From positions 50,681 to 114,680 of the forward strand of contig OENT01000454.1 in the NCBI GenBank assembly GCA_900239685.1: 64,000 nucleotides of DNA, given 5' to 3'. Shown one piece after another: positions 33,401 to 46,400 of this stretch (within the stretch, counting starts at the first letter, position 1; each line of letters starts with the position of its first letter). The translations under genes were made by a program, and so were the position numbers. The DNA is from Rotaria macrura. Lineage: Eukaryota; Rotifera; Eurotatoria; Philodinida; Philodinidae. The notes beneath the pieces were generated by a model, which worked only from the letters and a program-made list of their open reading frames with translations, was not told the DNA's origin and did no database searches.

Positions 33401-35600
33401 ATTCATGATAACTATTCCTAAAGTATTCGATATTATTATGAAGAGCATATGCCCACCAAGTGTATCAATCATATCTCGTTATGATTACTACGTCGTTAGT
33501 AGATTTTAACCTGTTCTGATCAAAATGATTCGGTTTAAAAGTATGAACTGATTATTGAGATATTTTAAAATTGTTTTAGGAGGTTATAGAATCATATTAA
33601 ATAGATTTAAGTGATCGAAATAAAATAAATCTACCTTCTGAGATTACAGTATTTCAATATAAAAACGCCGTGCAAATCTGATTCTAGCTTAGTATTTTGT
33701 TTGCATAAGCTATTCACTTTCATATATATATATAGTACTCTCATAGAGGAGTCCTGAGTCAGGACTCCTGACTGGTTAAGTAAGTATTATGTGAACAGAT
33801 GTAAGAGTTTCAAAAGAATATTTGACCTCAAATTGAAAAAAGAGATTGAACGTATTCCAATAGAACTTCGTACTGTTCATACATTTTCCACTACTCTATT
33901 GAAGATCTGCTTATATCCACATGCTAAAAATTATTATTAGTTATATTCGACTAGGGAAACTTGAGTTATCAAATATTGGGTAGTTATCTTCCGTCCTCTT
34001 ATCAAGAGTAATCGCTGTATCAGCGGATCACTCGATACTTGCTAGACAGTAATAAACAGTGAAACAAATCATCTGATGAAGAAAACATCGGATGGAACTG
34101 TCATACTCTTGAGTAATGCATCTTTGAGTAAAAAATATATACATACCGTGATCCAAGCCGAGACAGTGTAGTAAAAATTTGGTGCTTGTTCCATTGATAA
34201 TCAAGGTGAGAAGGGTAATCATGCAGATGTGAAAAAGAAAGCGATGTCTCGTTGCGATATCAATGCGACTGTCAGAGTCGACAATCAAAGCTAAAATAAC
34301 AGACATACTTCCTCTTAAACCACTCCAAATCAGAACGGTATACTCCTTCCAAGATAGACGTACACCATTCCTATGAAGCAATGGATATAGAAGAATGACG
34401 GAAAATAAACGTCCGAAATGAAGAGCAATATACAAAACAATTGAAAACCCAAAATCACGTGCAACAATAGTTGCTTTCGTACCAATCAATGAGTGGGCTA
34501 AAATAATTCCAGTAATAATAAAAATAAGAATATTTGCAAAATCAATAATGATCCTCCAAGTATTGATCATTGGAAGTTGAACATGACTACTGATACAATA
34601 TTTGTGTTTGGCCATGAACAATCCCATTACCACTAGCGCCAGTACAGCTGAAACACCGAGTTCAACGTCAGCAACATAAAAAATGAGATATGCAAGACCA
34701 AATGTCGATAAGATTTCGACTTCAAGTTCATTATGGATTAGATTCAAAACGAGTACGGCAAGTATGCCACAGATAAAGCCGAAAACTGGACCTCCTAGAA
34801 CGAATCATTCGAAAACCAATGAACCAATAAGCTTCTGAAATTTGTCATATGAATAAAGTGTATATGATCAAACTGTACTGACCGATAGTGAATTTCATGA
34901 TATCAATAATAATTTTTTTGGTGCTGTTATATCCTCCGAAGATAATATCTCGGAAAATCATGAAGATAACGAATGCAGAACCATCATTCAGTAAAGATTC
35001 AAGATCGATCAATGCTGCTAGTGATTTACTTGCTCCAGAATCATGTAGAATGGCCACGACAGCGACGGGATCTGTTGCACTTAGAATACTTCCAAACATC
35101 AGACCAACTAGCCAAGACCAATTATAAGGAAATATATAGACGGCACATACTGAAACAATACCAATAGAGATGAGCACGCCAGGACCAGCTAAAAGTATAG
35201 CAGATAAGATTTGGTTTTGAATAACATGAAAATGACTATTAAAAGCGGAATCGAATATAAGTAACGGTAAAAAAATATAATAAATAAGATGAGGATTAAT
35301 TTCTCTTAATTCTTTTTCACCAAGTAAAAAATCATTGTTCTTCACAGGAATATGAGCAAACGTAATACCGATAATGAAGCCCAAAATGAGCACAACCACT
35401 GTCAATGGAGCAGGAAATTTATTTTGCAATATTTGCGAAAGTATTAATTTGCATATACATCCAGCCAAAACAGCAAATGATAAAAATAAAATCACTGTAC
35501 CAATCGTATGTTCTCCTACATCATGAGAACTGACTACTATTCTACCATTATCAATTGGAGTCATCTGAAAATGAAAAATAGTTTGATATTTGAAAGGCAT
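30485..35600 (-). CDS. SOS1/NHX7-like Na+/H+ exchanger with cyclic-nucleotide-binding-like domain
   Basis: A plasma-membrane-type CPA1 cation/proton exchanger in four exons (35600-34883, 34794-34147, 32420-31728, 31680-30485), joining in phase to 1084 residues. Residues ~30-450 are the transport domain: ATDPVAVVAIL (175-185), ESLLNDGSAFVIF (201-213) with the Asn205-Asp206 pair, and GLRGSMSVILAL (398-409). A long cytosolic linker follows (~456-810), including an ELYETGILGERKYLHI segment and VRMP that recall plant SOS1. The domain at ~812-926 resembles a cyclic-nucleotide-binding fold (WFQPGEILLQKGQ, AYIIVRGIVE) but lacks the usual phosphate-binding Arg. No voltage-sensor helices are present, unlike animal SLC9C. 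Introns are 88, 1726 and 47 nt. The true start may be Met13 (35564), because TTTCATTTTCAG, an acceptor-like site, directly precedes it. By family it would exchange Na+ for H+, probably autoregulated by the C-terminal region. Confidence 0.88.
32421..34146 (-). other. Long second intron of the exchanger gene
   Basis: This 1726-nt intron is far longer than the other two (88 and 47 nt). Phase-1 donor G|GTATGT and acceptor TTTTTCAG fit. It contains an (AT)n run near 33721-33735 and a 23-bp odd palindrome at 33747-33769 (AGGAGTCCTGA, central G, then the complement). No coding exon is visible in it, and adding one would have to keep phase. Confidence 0.6.
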
Positions 35601-36317
35601 TCGTCTCTGTTCTCAACTAATAGAACTTGATTTAGAAGTGTTGATAATAGACGGAGAGGTAAAACTATCAAAATCCCAACAAATATGATAGAAAAAAAAA
35701 TGATCCGCATTATCTGAATTGCACTCACTACCACCTTTAAGAACTCACACCACCCCTCCCCCCTTCCAAAATCGATTTTCGATACAGTTCATGGTTTCTC
35801 TTTGAAACTTTCTACAAATCTTGGACTTATGAAAGTTAACTTGCAATTTTTTTAAATCTCTATAATTCTCAACGTTCAGCAGTTTTCTAGAGATCAAGAC
35901 TCCAAACAGGCCCTTGCGTCGAACAATTTTTTTTTCACCGCACTTCAAAGTAAAGGAATGTGATTAGTTTTCTGTGAAAGAAAACTGTTTACCCTTTATG
36001 GTGGGAGAAGGAAACTTTTATTAGCGCTCTCTTTAAATTTGTACGTCGGCGAAACTTCCAACACTTTTTAATACTATCATAAGTTTTCTAGACAGGCAAT
36101 TATTTCTACTTGACTAAAGTTTAATAAAAAAAACTTTTCAGTTTTTTTAATAGTAGATGTACCAAGCAGAAGCGAATTGTAAGAAACGCTTGCAATTTTG
36201 TTAAAACAAACTGCTTTTTGTTGGAAAGACGTAGAGAAAGTAGAGTAAACCGAGGATTTGCACTTTGCTCCGAATTTCTATTAGAAATGCTGAATCTGTT
36301 CCACTCACCATAGTCGA
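35601..36317. other. Intergenic stretch upstream of the exchanger gene
   Basis: It contains a C-rich run near 35752-35763 and AT-rich sequence. The minus-strand frames (35745-35948, 36121-36321) show no motif. If the exchanger has a 5'-UTR exon it should lie here, but none could be picked. Confidence 0.4.
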
Positions 36318-36320
36318 ACA

Positions 36321-37034
36321 TCTTGTAAGCAAGATCTTATCAAGATCTTGAAAAGATAATTTGTATGCATATATCTTGGTTGTATAAAATATATCTGTAC
36401 CTAAGATCTTGACAAGATCATGGACAAGATATCGGTTACTGTCATCTTCCCACAAGATCTTGAGTAAAACATAAAGCGACATCATTCGTATATTTAGATG
36501 CTGACTAGCAGCCATTCACCGTTCTGTTATGCTTATGCAGTCGTATATAAACAACATGATTGACCGTGGGAAACATACATTTTCAAAATATTTTTTTCAA
36601 TACTATTTCTCGATTATTAATTATTCGATAACATGCTGATCTCGATCGATGATTGGGAGAGGATTGTCCTGAAGTGGTCTCACGGAGATACAGCAAACGC
36701 AAAGTTAGTCAATTCCGAAGATCTGGCTTGCTTGAATTGTTTTGGAGAGAATAAATAAATTGAAAATAATTTAAAAAAATATCCTAATACGTTTTCACAG
36801 AAAAAATAAAAAATGTTGTGCACGGTAGTTTCGAACCACATTTTCAGAATTCGCCTTACATAGTGTCTCAAATCACGACACATGCAGCACGTCTTATCTT
36901 AGTACTTATCCAAGATATTATGGATTCGTACTTAAGATCTTGGCGCAAGATAATCGGATTATCTTGTACCTGAATTTTCAAGATCTGTTCACTTATCTGT
37001 ACCCAAGATCTTGCCCAAGATCTTGCTTACAAGA
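36321..37034. mobile_element. Foldback element with AAGATCTTG arrays
   Basis: The perfect 18-bp terminal inverted repeats are TCTTGTAAGCAAGATCTT...AAGATCTTGCTTACAAGA. About 190 bp at the left and 150 bp at the right are packed with the palindromic motif CAAGATCTTG and variants. The central 350 bp is ordinary AT-rich DNA. No exact target duplication was found next to the ends. The 104-codon minus-strand frame at 36201-36515 overlaps the motif array and is a by-product. Confidence 0.7.
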
Positions 37035-40000
37035 GGTTAGACTAGGGATGGAAATCAGAATCGATGACTCTAACAAGTAGAAAAAATTCAGTTTTCTAGA
37101 ATGAAGTAAATTGGAAAAAAGTCTGTTCGGAAAATGGTCATTGACACTTAATTGATATAAAGAAAAACACTAAAGAAGTTGTTTTCTTCAACAATGTTTT
37201 TAATGGATCTAAATCGGAAACATTTTATACCCAATAGTAGTGCTCATCATATCGTATTGAACTGTGCTTTTCACGACATAGTCATTGATAAGTGGCGCTA
37301 TCTATTGAGTATTGGTTTTAGCGTATTCCAATGTTTCATTATTCTATTTTGATAAAAAAATGATTATTTTTCTTCTCATAACTGAATAGTCATTTTAAGC
37401 AATTTTTTTTCGTCGACTGTTGACTATTTTTACATATATGAGACATAAGGATGGTTGCTGTAAAGTAATAATCCTTAAAACTAAATAATTTTATTCCTGA
37501 CAAAAGTGTTGTTTTAAATAAAATGAAATGAATCATACATATGCCTATAAACTAGTTGATAATGAATTAGATTGAATACTGTCATAGGTTGCTTTTTTAA
37601 AATCAAATCAATATCTAATAAAAAGATCAACTCCCGCCCCAACTAAATTACATGAAAAATAATAGCTTCTTTAGACAGCTGCAGAAATTTTTGAATATCT
37701 CTTTAAACGTTCCAGATTCAATAATGTTTTTGCATATTTTTAAAGTACATACCTCAGGCAACTTGCTCTAATGTTGATCTCAAAATTAATTCGTTTTGAC
37801 GAAAATCGAGTTTTCGGAGGGAATGAGTGGGATCTTAAACATTGGTATTACTAAGATCTGTGAAAGACATAATGTATTCATCTTGGCGACAGAGTGAAAA
37901 GTAATGAGAAGAAAACTTCAGAAAAGGGAGAGTGATTAATGACATCGAATTTCCATCATGTTCTACACCAGAGCGTAGTCCGATACAAGAAGGCAACAAT
38001 GAAAAAATGTGGGAAAATTTTTTAAAATGATTAATGCACTGCTTGGTAGGATTCGATTTTTCGATCATAAACATATGTGAATTTTGTTTTTTTAGACGAT
38101 ATAATAAGTGGAAAATCGGTATGTATCAAAATGAGTGAAAGGAAAAAATGTTGATTAAAAAAATAAGGAAGGTGTTTCTAGCGAAATTAAAAATGGTGAA
38201 ACATGTTTTTTTAATACTAAATTCTTTTTTCATCCGATAAAAAGAAATCGTTTAGTATCAACAGATGATGGGCTTCATTTAATATAATAAAACATACGCT
38301 CTTTGAATTAGATACCGTGAAAAATTGTCATAAAGTAATAACAAAATGATGTGCACTGAAGAGCAGAAAACAAGATAGTGCAAGTCGTTGTTAGGTATGT
38401 CTTTGCTTTTCTTTGCATTCATTTCTCAGTCTAGAATCTACATGGATACTATTCACGAACAATGTGAGTCACTGAAAGCAGATAGTTGAAGAGAATGGAA
38501 GGATTGATTATCATAGAACAACGTCTGAAATATTTTCGAAAATTTTTAGAATGTATTCTTCGCAATTTTATATGATAGGTATATTTTTCGTCATCTTTCC
38601 TGGCGAGAATTTTTCTTTCGCTCTTTTCGCGTTCGCTATTTTTTCTTGCGTTCATTTTGATGCCATTGGGGAGATATAACGAAGAAGTTGGAACGTGCCA
38701 TGAGTCCGGCAAACCTTTTATTGGAGAAAAATTAAGATTGCATCCCTTTTTTGTGGCAAACATTATTTAAAATGTTCTTTTCTTTATTCATCATAAAAAA
38801 CTGCATTATAGGTTGTTATGTTAATGATTTCGAAGTCAATAGTTTGCCCAGAATGACTGTGATCAATGGTTATACTGCAAAATTCCAGTACTGATATAAT
38901 TATACAAACTAATCTCATAATAGTTTGTTTTATGAAATGTTAAACTGAAGTATCTTAACTTATTTAAAGTTTTAGATGGCGAATCTGAACAATACTAATT
39001 GACTTTGTCGTTTATTGTTTTATTCTCTCTGAGAACATGAGTATTTTCGATTCCATGACTGAAATCCTACACATATATGCCGGGTCTCCAGCCACTTTAA
39101 CTGTCGGATCACTAACAAGTTGAAAGTAAGTTCATATTCGAAAACATCATGAAAGACTGTGGTTCTAAAGATATACCTCAATGGAAAGATTTTCCTTCAA
39201 AAGTTCAATCAATCTGGATCATACAAAATCTTTCTAACAAGGATAAGAGGTGGAGTACACATGTGTTTGTGATAGAAAGTTTTTCGTTGAAACGATTACT
39301 ATTATTGTGTATGATCACTTATAGCAATAATGTGTATCGAATTTCTTCAATTATTTTGCAGCTGTCTGATTGTAGATTGGTTTCAATCGATGCCAATGCT
39401 TATGTTCTCATCAATAATAAAAAAAGTTGAAAACCAAATGTATTCTATCTAACGTCGCCATCCGAAGATTCAGAAGACTCTAAAGAGACCAAAAATTCGG
39501 TAAACATGTTTAAAAGATACAAAAGGAATCTTAATAATAATATAATGCTTATTCTGGCTATCTTTTTAGCTTCAGGACGTGAAAACGATGAAAAAACTCC
39601 AAAATGAAATTTTGTTTTGACTTTGTCTAATTAGCGTAAATAGTTCACAATCAAAATGAAATTTTGATCGTTTATACACTTTCCTCTGAATTTATATCAA
39701 CTTAATTGTCTACTAATTGTTTATCTCTCCCGTCTTTACATAATCTTCATCGTTTTTAAACATATATCGTGCGAAATAGATTTGCGTAATTTAATGTTAT
39801 GTAAGTTTCAGACTGTTTATATTCGAACAAGTAAGACTACCAAAGGAGAATACGATCGATCATCAAGTTTCAGAGTTGCTTATGATGCTCAATAACATTT
39901 TTTCAAATTACAGTAAACCTAACAATTTATAGGTGGCTGCTATAAGCAGTTTAAAAGCAGTGGTTCGTTATCGGATAATTCCTGTCTCCCCTACTGTCCA

Positions 40001-40790
40001 ACGAAAAGTATCCAAATAGTTGAACATATGATTGTTCGCAACTCGATGCATAATATCGTACATTTTTATAAAACTCATTCTTGTCATAAGAAAAATACGT
40101 ACACAATATCCAACTATAGAAGAATTTTTTCGCGAGATTCAAAAGTTTTTCCTTAAAACTTTAAACATCTCGAATGTTTGATTTTACCATCAATAAAATA
40201 TTTTCCTACTCGGTTTTAGCTTTTTGTTTTCGAGCTATGGTCTTCTTTTTCATCACATAGTATTATCTTTTTGGCATCGAATTTAATCATTTGAGGACTT
40301 TTACGGTAGAATGGTATTTTATATTTTTACAAGGTATCTCTTCAACATCCTTAAAATTTTAATTTCTTTCTCGTATAATTTCTCTAGTACAAATCTAGAT
40401 GCGAATCATTGCCATATATTTATACCTAGTAAACAAGAGAATATTATTCAAATAAATATACTAAAGATATCTCAGTTATCTACCAATTTAATTCTATTCA
40501 ATATCATTCTGCAAATATTTACCTATTTTTCTTGCTTCTAACCAATTATTCAGTATTTTTCGTAGACTACGCCCAATGAGAAAACTTATCTTTGTAGTTC
40601 CAACTTATATATCTGTCCTATATATGAAGAACTAATAGAGTTATGAGAATTCAGAACGACATTCAACAACTTGTAACAAATTTTAAATCCAGCTTAGAAA
40701 AAAAATTCATTCTACAATAAAAGAGCCTAAAAGTGTTTTCTTATAAAATGCTGACATTTGTGACCACGCTGTACAGAGCTTTATAAATTC
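37035..40790. other. Gene-poor stretch
   Basis: No gene is supported. The longer frames (38449-38763 minus, 104 codons; 39149-39430 plus, 93 codons) start with ATG but have no recognised motif, no good splice partners and biased Lys/Ser/Ile content. No inverted-repeat element was noticed. Confidence 0.4.
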
Positions 40791-41580
40791 CCAGCTCACG
40801 ATGATTATGGACTCCATCAACGAACGTTTACAAACATATACGATGGCGTATACTACCGTATTTCACCGTAATACATGGCTCAGTATTACGATCGTATTTC
40901 TCCGTGGCGCAAACGAAGATACACAGTCGTTTCCGATTGTGAACGACCTTAGTAAACGATCGATGCACGAAAAAGTGTAGGGTTCCATCAAGATGATGAC
41001 CCAGGTCGAATCCTCACGATCGTTAACGACCATATACTTCAAAATACGGCCGCCGTGACCGTATTTGGTCGTAATTCAGCGTAATACATGGCTCAGTATT
41101 ACGCATATTTCTCCGGATCGTGTACGGTAAAATACGATCATCTACGGAAACAAGAAAATCGCCGTTTATCAACAACTTGATGAAAACCCTACACTTTGTC
41201 GTGCATCGATCGTTTACGGTAAAATACGATCTATTACGAAAGTCGTTTGCGATCGGAAACGACTGTAAACCTTCGTATACGCCACGGAGAAATATGATCG
41301 TAATACTGAGCCATGTATTACGACCATATACGGTCGTGTACGCCATCTTATATGGTCGTAAACGCTCGTTCATGGAGTCCGTAATCATCGACCTGGGGAT
41401 AAGCAGGGATGTTCTCGTTTCCGTAGATGATCGTATTTTACAGTATACAATCCCGAGAAATACGGGCGTAATGCTGAGCCATGTATTACACTGAATTACA
41501 ACAAAATACGGTCACGGCGGCCGTATTGATACGTATATGGTTGTTCACGATCGTGAGGATTCGACTTGGGTTATCATCAT
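40791..41580. repeat. Interleaved double inverted repeat of the CGTATACGG family (A-B-A'-B')
   Basis: Arm A (40791-40992) is the approximate reverse complement of A' (41177-41399), sharing TGGACTCCAT and the GATCGATGCACGA block. Arm B (40993-41153) is the approximate reverse complement of B' (41411-41580), sharing CGAATCCTCACGATCGT. The order is A, B, A', B', so the pairings interleave instead of nesting. A and B each carry the family core AATACATGGCTCAGTATTAC, and termini contain CCCAGGTCGA variants. Frames of 121 and 124 codons here are by-products of the motif density. Confidence 0.7.
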
Positions 41581-43366
41581 ATGCCTCCGATAACGATGAA
41601 AATTCATTACTAATTCACATATAACTCCTATTAAACTGTCAAGTTATCGTCGACGACGATCAGCCCTTACACTTACTCTCACATTTACCGATCGATTCGA
41701 TAGAAATTACCACCAGAAGGCTCCGAATATCTTCTAAGGAACCCTTCACACGATATCTGAGGTCTATCATGCTTAAAACGTAGTAAAGGATTAATATTTT
41801 TGAGTACCGACAATGATTGTGCACATTTCTAGATCTGGTTTGAAAATGCTATGCTCGGATATTCTATTTTTATCTATCCTTTGAGAAAACGTTTCAAAGA
41901 GCATTTGCAGAGGTTAACTACGTTCATGAGTTCTAATGATAGTTTAATGAAAGAACAATGTATGTTTAACACTGTAGGGATTCATGAATCTGATGAAATC
42001 TATCAAAAGTTTTTACGATGAGTATTGGAAGATTATGATCTCCTTAATATTCATTTTGAAAAAGGATTCAAATTGTACCATGGTCTAGGAATTTGTCATA
42101 GTCTTATCTAACAAACAGTTTGATTCAAGATCAGTAAAGTACTGCCATAATTTACAGTTATCAATTATGACTAAAAAGAGGCACCGTGGAGAAACTTTCG
42201 GTTGAGAAAAAACAAGGAAGCCATTATTTTCCTCAAATGTCTGGTTTTTTATGATCAGGGAATATATAGTGATTATTCAAGATGATCTTTACGACTATTC
42301 GTACTTTTCGTCATATCTTCATCAATATGACTATTTCAGCCCGTACAATAGGCGCATCTTCTTTCAACCAGATTTTCTACAATACTTTTCTCTTTCCTTA
42401 GTTTGTCAACTTACTAAATTAATGACCATGCAATGGATACTTTCTTTTTCTTCAGGTTCACAAACACATTGAGCTTAAGTTTTATCAAATAACATGGAAG
42501 TTCAATGGATCTGTGAACCTGAAGAAGGAGAAAATGAATTTCGAAACACCATTAAAATAATTAATAGAAAATCTGAAAGAAGAGAAAAACTTTCTAAAAA
42601 AAAATAATTGATTTGTCCTATGCTGGTAACCTTCCAAGATTTCTACAAACTTTCTCTTATATAAAATTGTCTGAAAAATTAAAAAGCTCATATTTGTGAT
42701 CGAAATTGTATAAATAGGGTACCGGACGGTTGTAAACGATCAAAATACTGTAACGTGCAATGGTCAAAATGACAACATTACGGGTTCCGTAATAAGTTAC
42801 GTATTTGGATTGTACTTACAAAATAGTGTCGGATAACAACAAAGCACACTTTTTACATCGCAAGCATTGAATTTTCTATGTTTATGGAGAACTTTGATAA
42901 TTTGTGTTTGAATTATAAAAACAAGTTTAGATGAGATAAACTTTAGGGCACACTTCAATGGCTATGGTACCAATTCAGAAAATCAAGTGAAATTTGTAAG
43001 ACAAAACCTCTCAGCATCTAATCTTCACTCTATTCGAAACATAGCATAAAGAAGTTAGTTTTCATTTGATTTTTTCTTTTGCTTACTTCTATTGATCTCT
43101 TTGAAGTGAAGGCTTGTAGATCATATCATAAAATTCATATGACTATTACCTTCTAATATTCTCCTAGCTATTAGGTTTCTCATTCGATTTGTGCTTAGAA
43201 ATAATCCCTGTGAGTATTAGAACATTGTTAACTTCTTTTTCTAGTGGAAAAACCGAAATCGCTGTTGCATTTGCATATAAATAAAACTGTTTATTCTTTT
43301 TTGTTTTTAGATCGACGACTTGTCTCACACAAATCTCATATCAAAGCAAAATAGATCCGCATATTA
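41581..43366. other. Intergenic stretch with a relic of the CGTATACGG family
   Basis: At about 42715-42840 a degenerate tract with ACGGTTGTAAACGATC, AATACTGTAACG and TTCCGTAATAAGTTACG resembles the CGTATACGG family. No gene is supported; the 73- and 68-codon frames at 42251-42691 lack motifs. Confidence 0.4.
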
Positions 43367-43475
43367 CACTGAAAAAAGGGTTTCGAATTCATTGGAAAAT
43401 TTGAAACCCTTTCTAAGGTTTCAAAGTTTCCACGAAAACTTTCTAGGTTCGATAATGTGACCATTTTTATCAGTG
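43367..43475. mobile_element. Possible short MITE with CACTGAAAAA ends
   Basis: The 109-bp segment starts CACTGAAAAAAGG and ends TTTTTATCAGTG, an approximate inverted repeat of about 11 bp. A TA precedes the left end and CA follows the right. The interior has GGGTTTC and GAAACCC units in opposite orientation, recalling the palindrome at 29666. Low-copy evidence only. Confidence 0.35.
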
Positions 43476-46400
43476 CACAGACTAATATGTAGCTTCCAAG
43501 AGCCAAAAACAGCGAATGAACTCCAAGATTAAACTTTATAAGAAGATATATTTACTCTTATAAAAGATTAAAAATACTGTTCTTCAACCACTACCATAAT
43601 AATAATAAACGAATATGTTCATAATCGCACATGTAACGAACGTGTAAGCCTGTAATATTTCACTGTGAGCAGCTGTAGTTACACCATGTGCTAATCGTTT
43701 AAACTTAGTAACAAAGCCGTGAAGCTGTCCGTTTCAATAGACGTGAGCATCAATATATCAAGCCTTATCCAGTGACGAATTCATTATTTTTTCTAATCTG
43801 GTGTATTTTGTATTGTTGGTTTCTTACCTTTCATTTATTACAATCGATTGATGCTATGAAAGCATGATAAGTTGCACACCTAAGTAAAATATGCTTCGAG
43901 CTTTGTCAAGCATGTCACAAAAATTAGGGGATCCGTTGCTTTAGCGCTTGTATAAAATGTGTAGAAAGAAAGAAAGAAAAACCCTTTTTCACGAATGTTA
44001 AAGACACGTGAAATCGCAGTAAACAAGTATATTCTGATTTATTTTTAAAGGCAATGAAGTAGTGCTGCTCAAAAGAGATTCTATTTCAAGAAATATACAG
44101 CTAATTAATGAATACGTAGTTGATTATTTTATAATAAGATTTTGTTGACAGTACTATTTAATTAAGTTACTAGAGTAGCATGAAATCTGTCTTGATTTCA
44201 ATTATTATAATACGTATTTAGAAGACGTGGAAGCTGCTTGGAAAAAATGCATACTGCCATTCAATCATTTAAATATCATATCAGTTTCTAACAAAATGTC
44301 TTATTGAACTTTCTTTTCTGAAAAAAATTTATTGAAAGTCTATCTTATTATATACGAATGATTCAGTCCAATTATCATTTTTATCAAAATATTATCGTAC
44401 ATTGTCTCTCAAAACAAAGTCGTTTCACTAAACCTGTCAATAAAAGGCATGATTTTGAATTAGGGTGCACTAATTTCAATTCTGGACTTGATTTTGATTA
44501 GCATGAAATGAATTTGACTATAACTAAAATCGATCAGAACTAAAATTGGGGACCCGTATTGTTGCAATGAATGTGCATGTATGAAGTTTTATTCCATCAA
44601 CGCACACCTATCATAAAGATGATTTGTTTTTGAATGCAGAAGAGAAATTTACGTTTCCAGAAAGCTTCGAAGTAATATCGCATATCTTTGTATCGGAACA
44701 TAAAGTCGTATTTTTCTTCACTTTAACTAATATGAAAAAGAATTAACTGTAGGCATCATTTATAAAAATTGATCGTGTCAGTATTCTGTTTCATTAAACA
44801 CAAATGTTGATTTCGAATATAATCTGTTATTTCTTATTCCTTCTAGACAAGTAATTCAAGAGTCTAATTTTTCCAGCTGTCGAAAATCGAAAACTAGTGT
44901 CTTAAAAACTTCATCCTTTTCATTCTTAGTTCGTTTTATGTTTTATGCTTCCTATTGACATATTTTTCACTTAAGTTAACTCTGAAATATGCCGTAGAAT
45001 GTCCTGATAGGATAGATGTTTCGATGAATTTTACATACGGGCAAAATCATTTGTTAGTGACGTGACTTCGCTAAATTGAAGTGCATATAACTCGGAACAA
45101 TTAGCTAATCAATAGCTGATTTTTTTTAAATTTTTTACGCATGTTAAGTTGCTTTAGATACCCTGGAAAAGAGCCCTATCTATACTTGTTTATCAGAGTC
45201 ATGATTAAAAATCTAGTGTGAGCGATTTGACTCAAAAATGGATAACGATTGCCACTGCAAGCATTTCAATTTGAAAATTCTGGGAAATGAAAGAATATTT
45301 TCGAAAACTAAATAGTACATGTTACAGACGACTCTTGGAGCTGTAAAATATCTAGTTGAGATTTTTTCTGAATACGTTTAGATTTTTATATAAATTGAGT
45401 TTATTTGGCGTTATTGACGTGTCGAATCTGTTAGCGACGTGATGCTGAACGAATGCAATACCGAAAAGAGATCGTAATAATCAAACAAAAATTTTGCAAA
45501 CGATTTCAAATTGTGCAAATCTTTGCTCAAAGTCCTGGGATTATGATGGCATAGTAAGATTTATTTCTACACTGGATTGCTTATTTAAGAAGCCATTTTT
45601 TCGGAAGAAAGCTTTTGGAATTCAATCTGATTGAAAATTTTACCATTAATGTAGCTTGGACTTCAGAATCTATAGTCTGCAGTTTTCAAACTTTTTTATC
45701 GTATCGTTCGAGAGATTTTCACTAACTGCATTTTAATTAATGAATTAATTTTAGATAGATAGAAATCATTTAAAAGAGCAAACAGTTTTACATAATGCAA
45801 TAAAAAAAAAGAAATTATTTAAAAAGAAAGAGTTTGTAGAGAATAAGATTCGAATGAATGGGCTGTATGACCTGTTTTGACTGATTTTGCCCATATGCGG
45901 GTTCTTTCACAGAAAATGCTTTTGGTATAGACATTTTTCGTGGTCAAGCCCGAGTGCATTATACGTAGCTAGCTCAAAGCGGAAGCCTCAAAACGTTTTG
46001 ATGTAAACCTGAAAACAGACGTGCTCATTATCCAGTGAAAATTGCAGTCAGTATGTCTTGTCACCAGTAATAAAAGGGAGAATAAATAGCTGTCTGTAAA
46101 GTTAACCGGAACTCAAATATTTCTTAATAGTAATCCTTAGCCATTTGTATTGATATAGGGCTCGTAAGAAAATTTTGAAGAACTTGCGCGACAGAGTTTT
46201 GATACGAACTTGAAAAATAATGAACTTTTTTCATTTAAGAAAAACACATAGTCTTAAAGAGATGAGGATTGCATTTGTCGGTCTTCTCTACACATACTCA
46301 TAAAGCAACAGCTAGTCATCTATAGATATATCAAGGCAGGCATTCACACTGCTCTTCCGTATTCTTCATCGTGAAGTTGCGTTTCGAAATGCCGCATGAG

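Noticed and set aside
36201..36515. 104-codon minus-strand open frame
   Set aside because: It overlaps the AAGATCTTG motif array of a foldback element.
38449..38763. 104-codon minus-strand open frame with a charged middle
   Set aside because: ATG start and a Lys/Glu/Arg-rich segment were tempting, but there is no motif, no splice context and a poor hydrophobic end.
41023..41494. 121- and 124-codon open frames on both strands
   Set aside because: They are made by stop-poor CGTATACGG repeat arms and change with the repeat.
44465..44560. Possible hAT-type element starting TAGGGTGCAC
   Set aside because: No matching right end or target duplication could be found.
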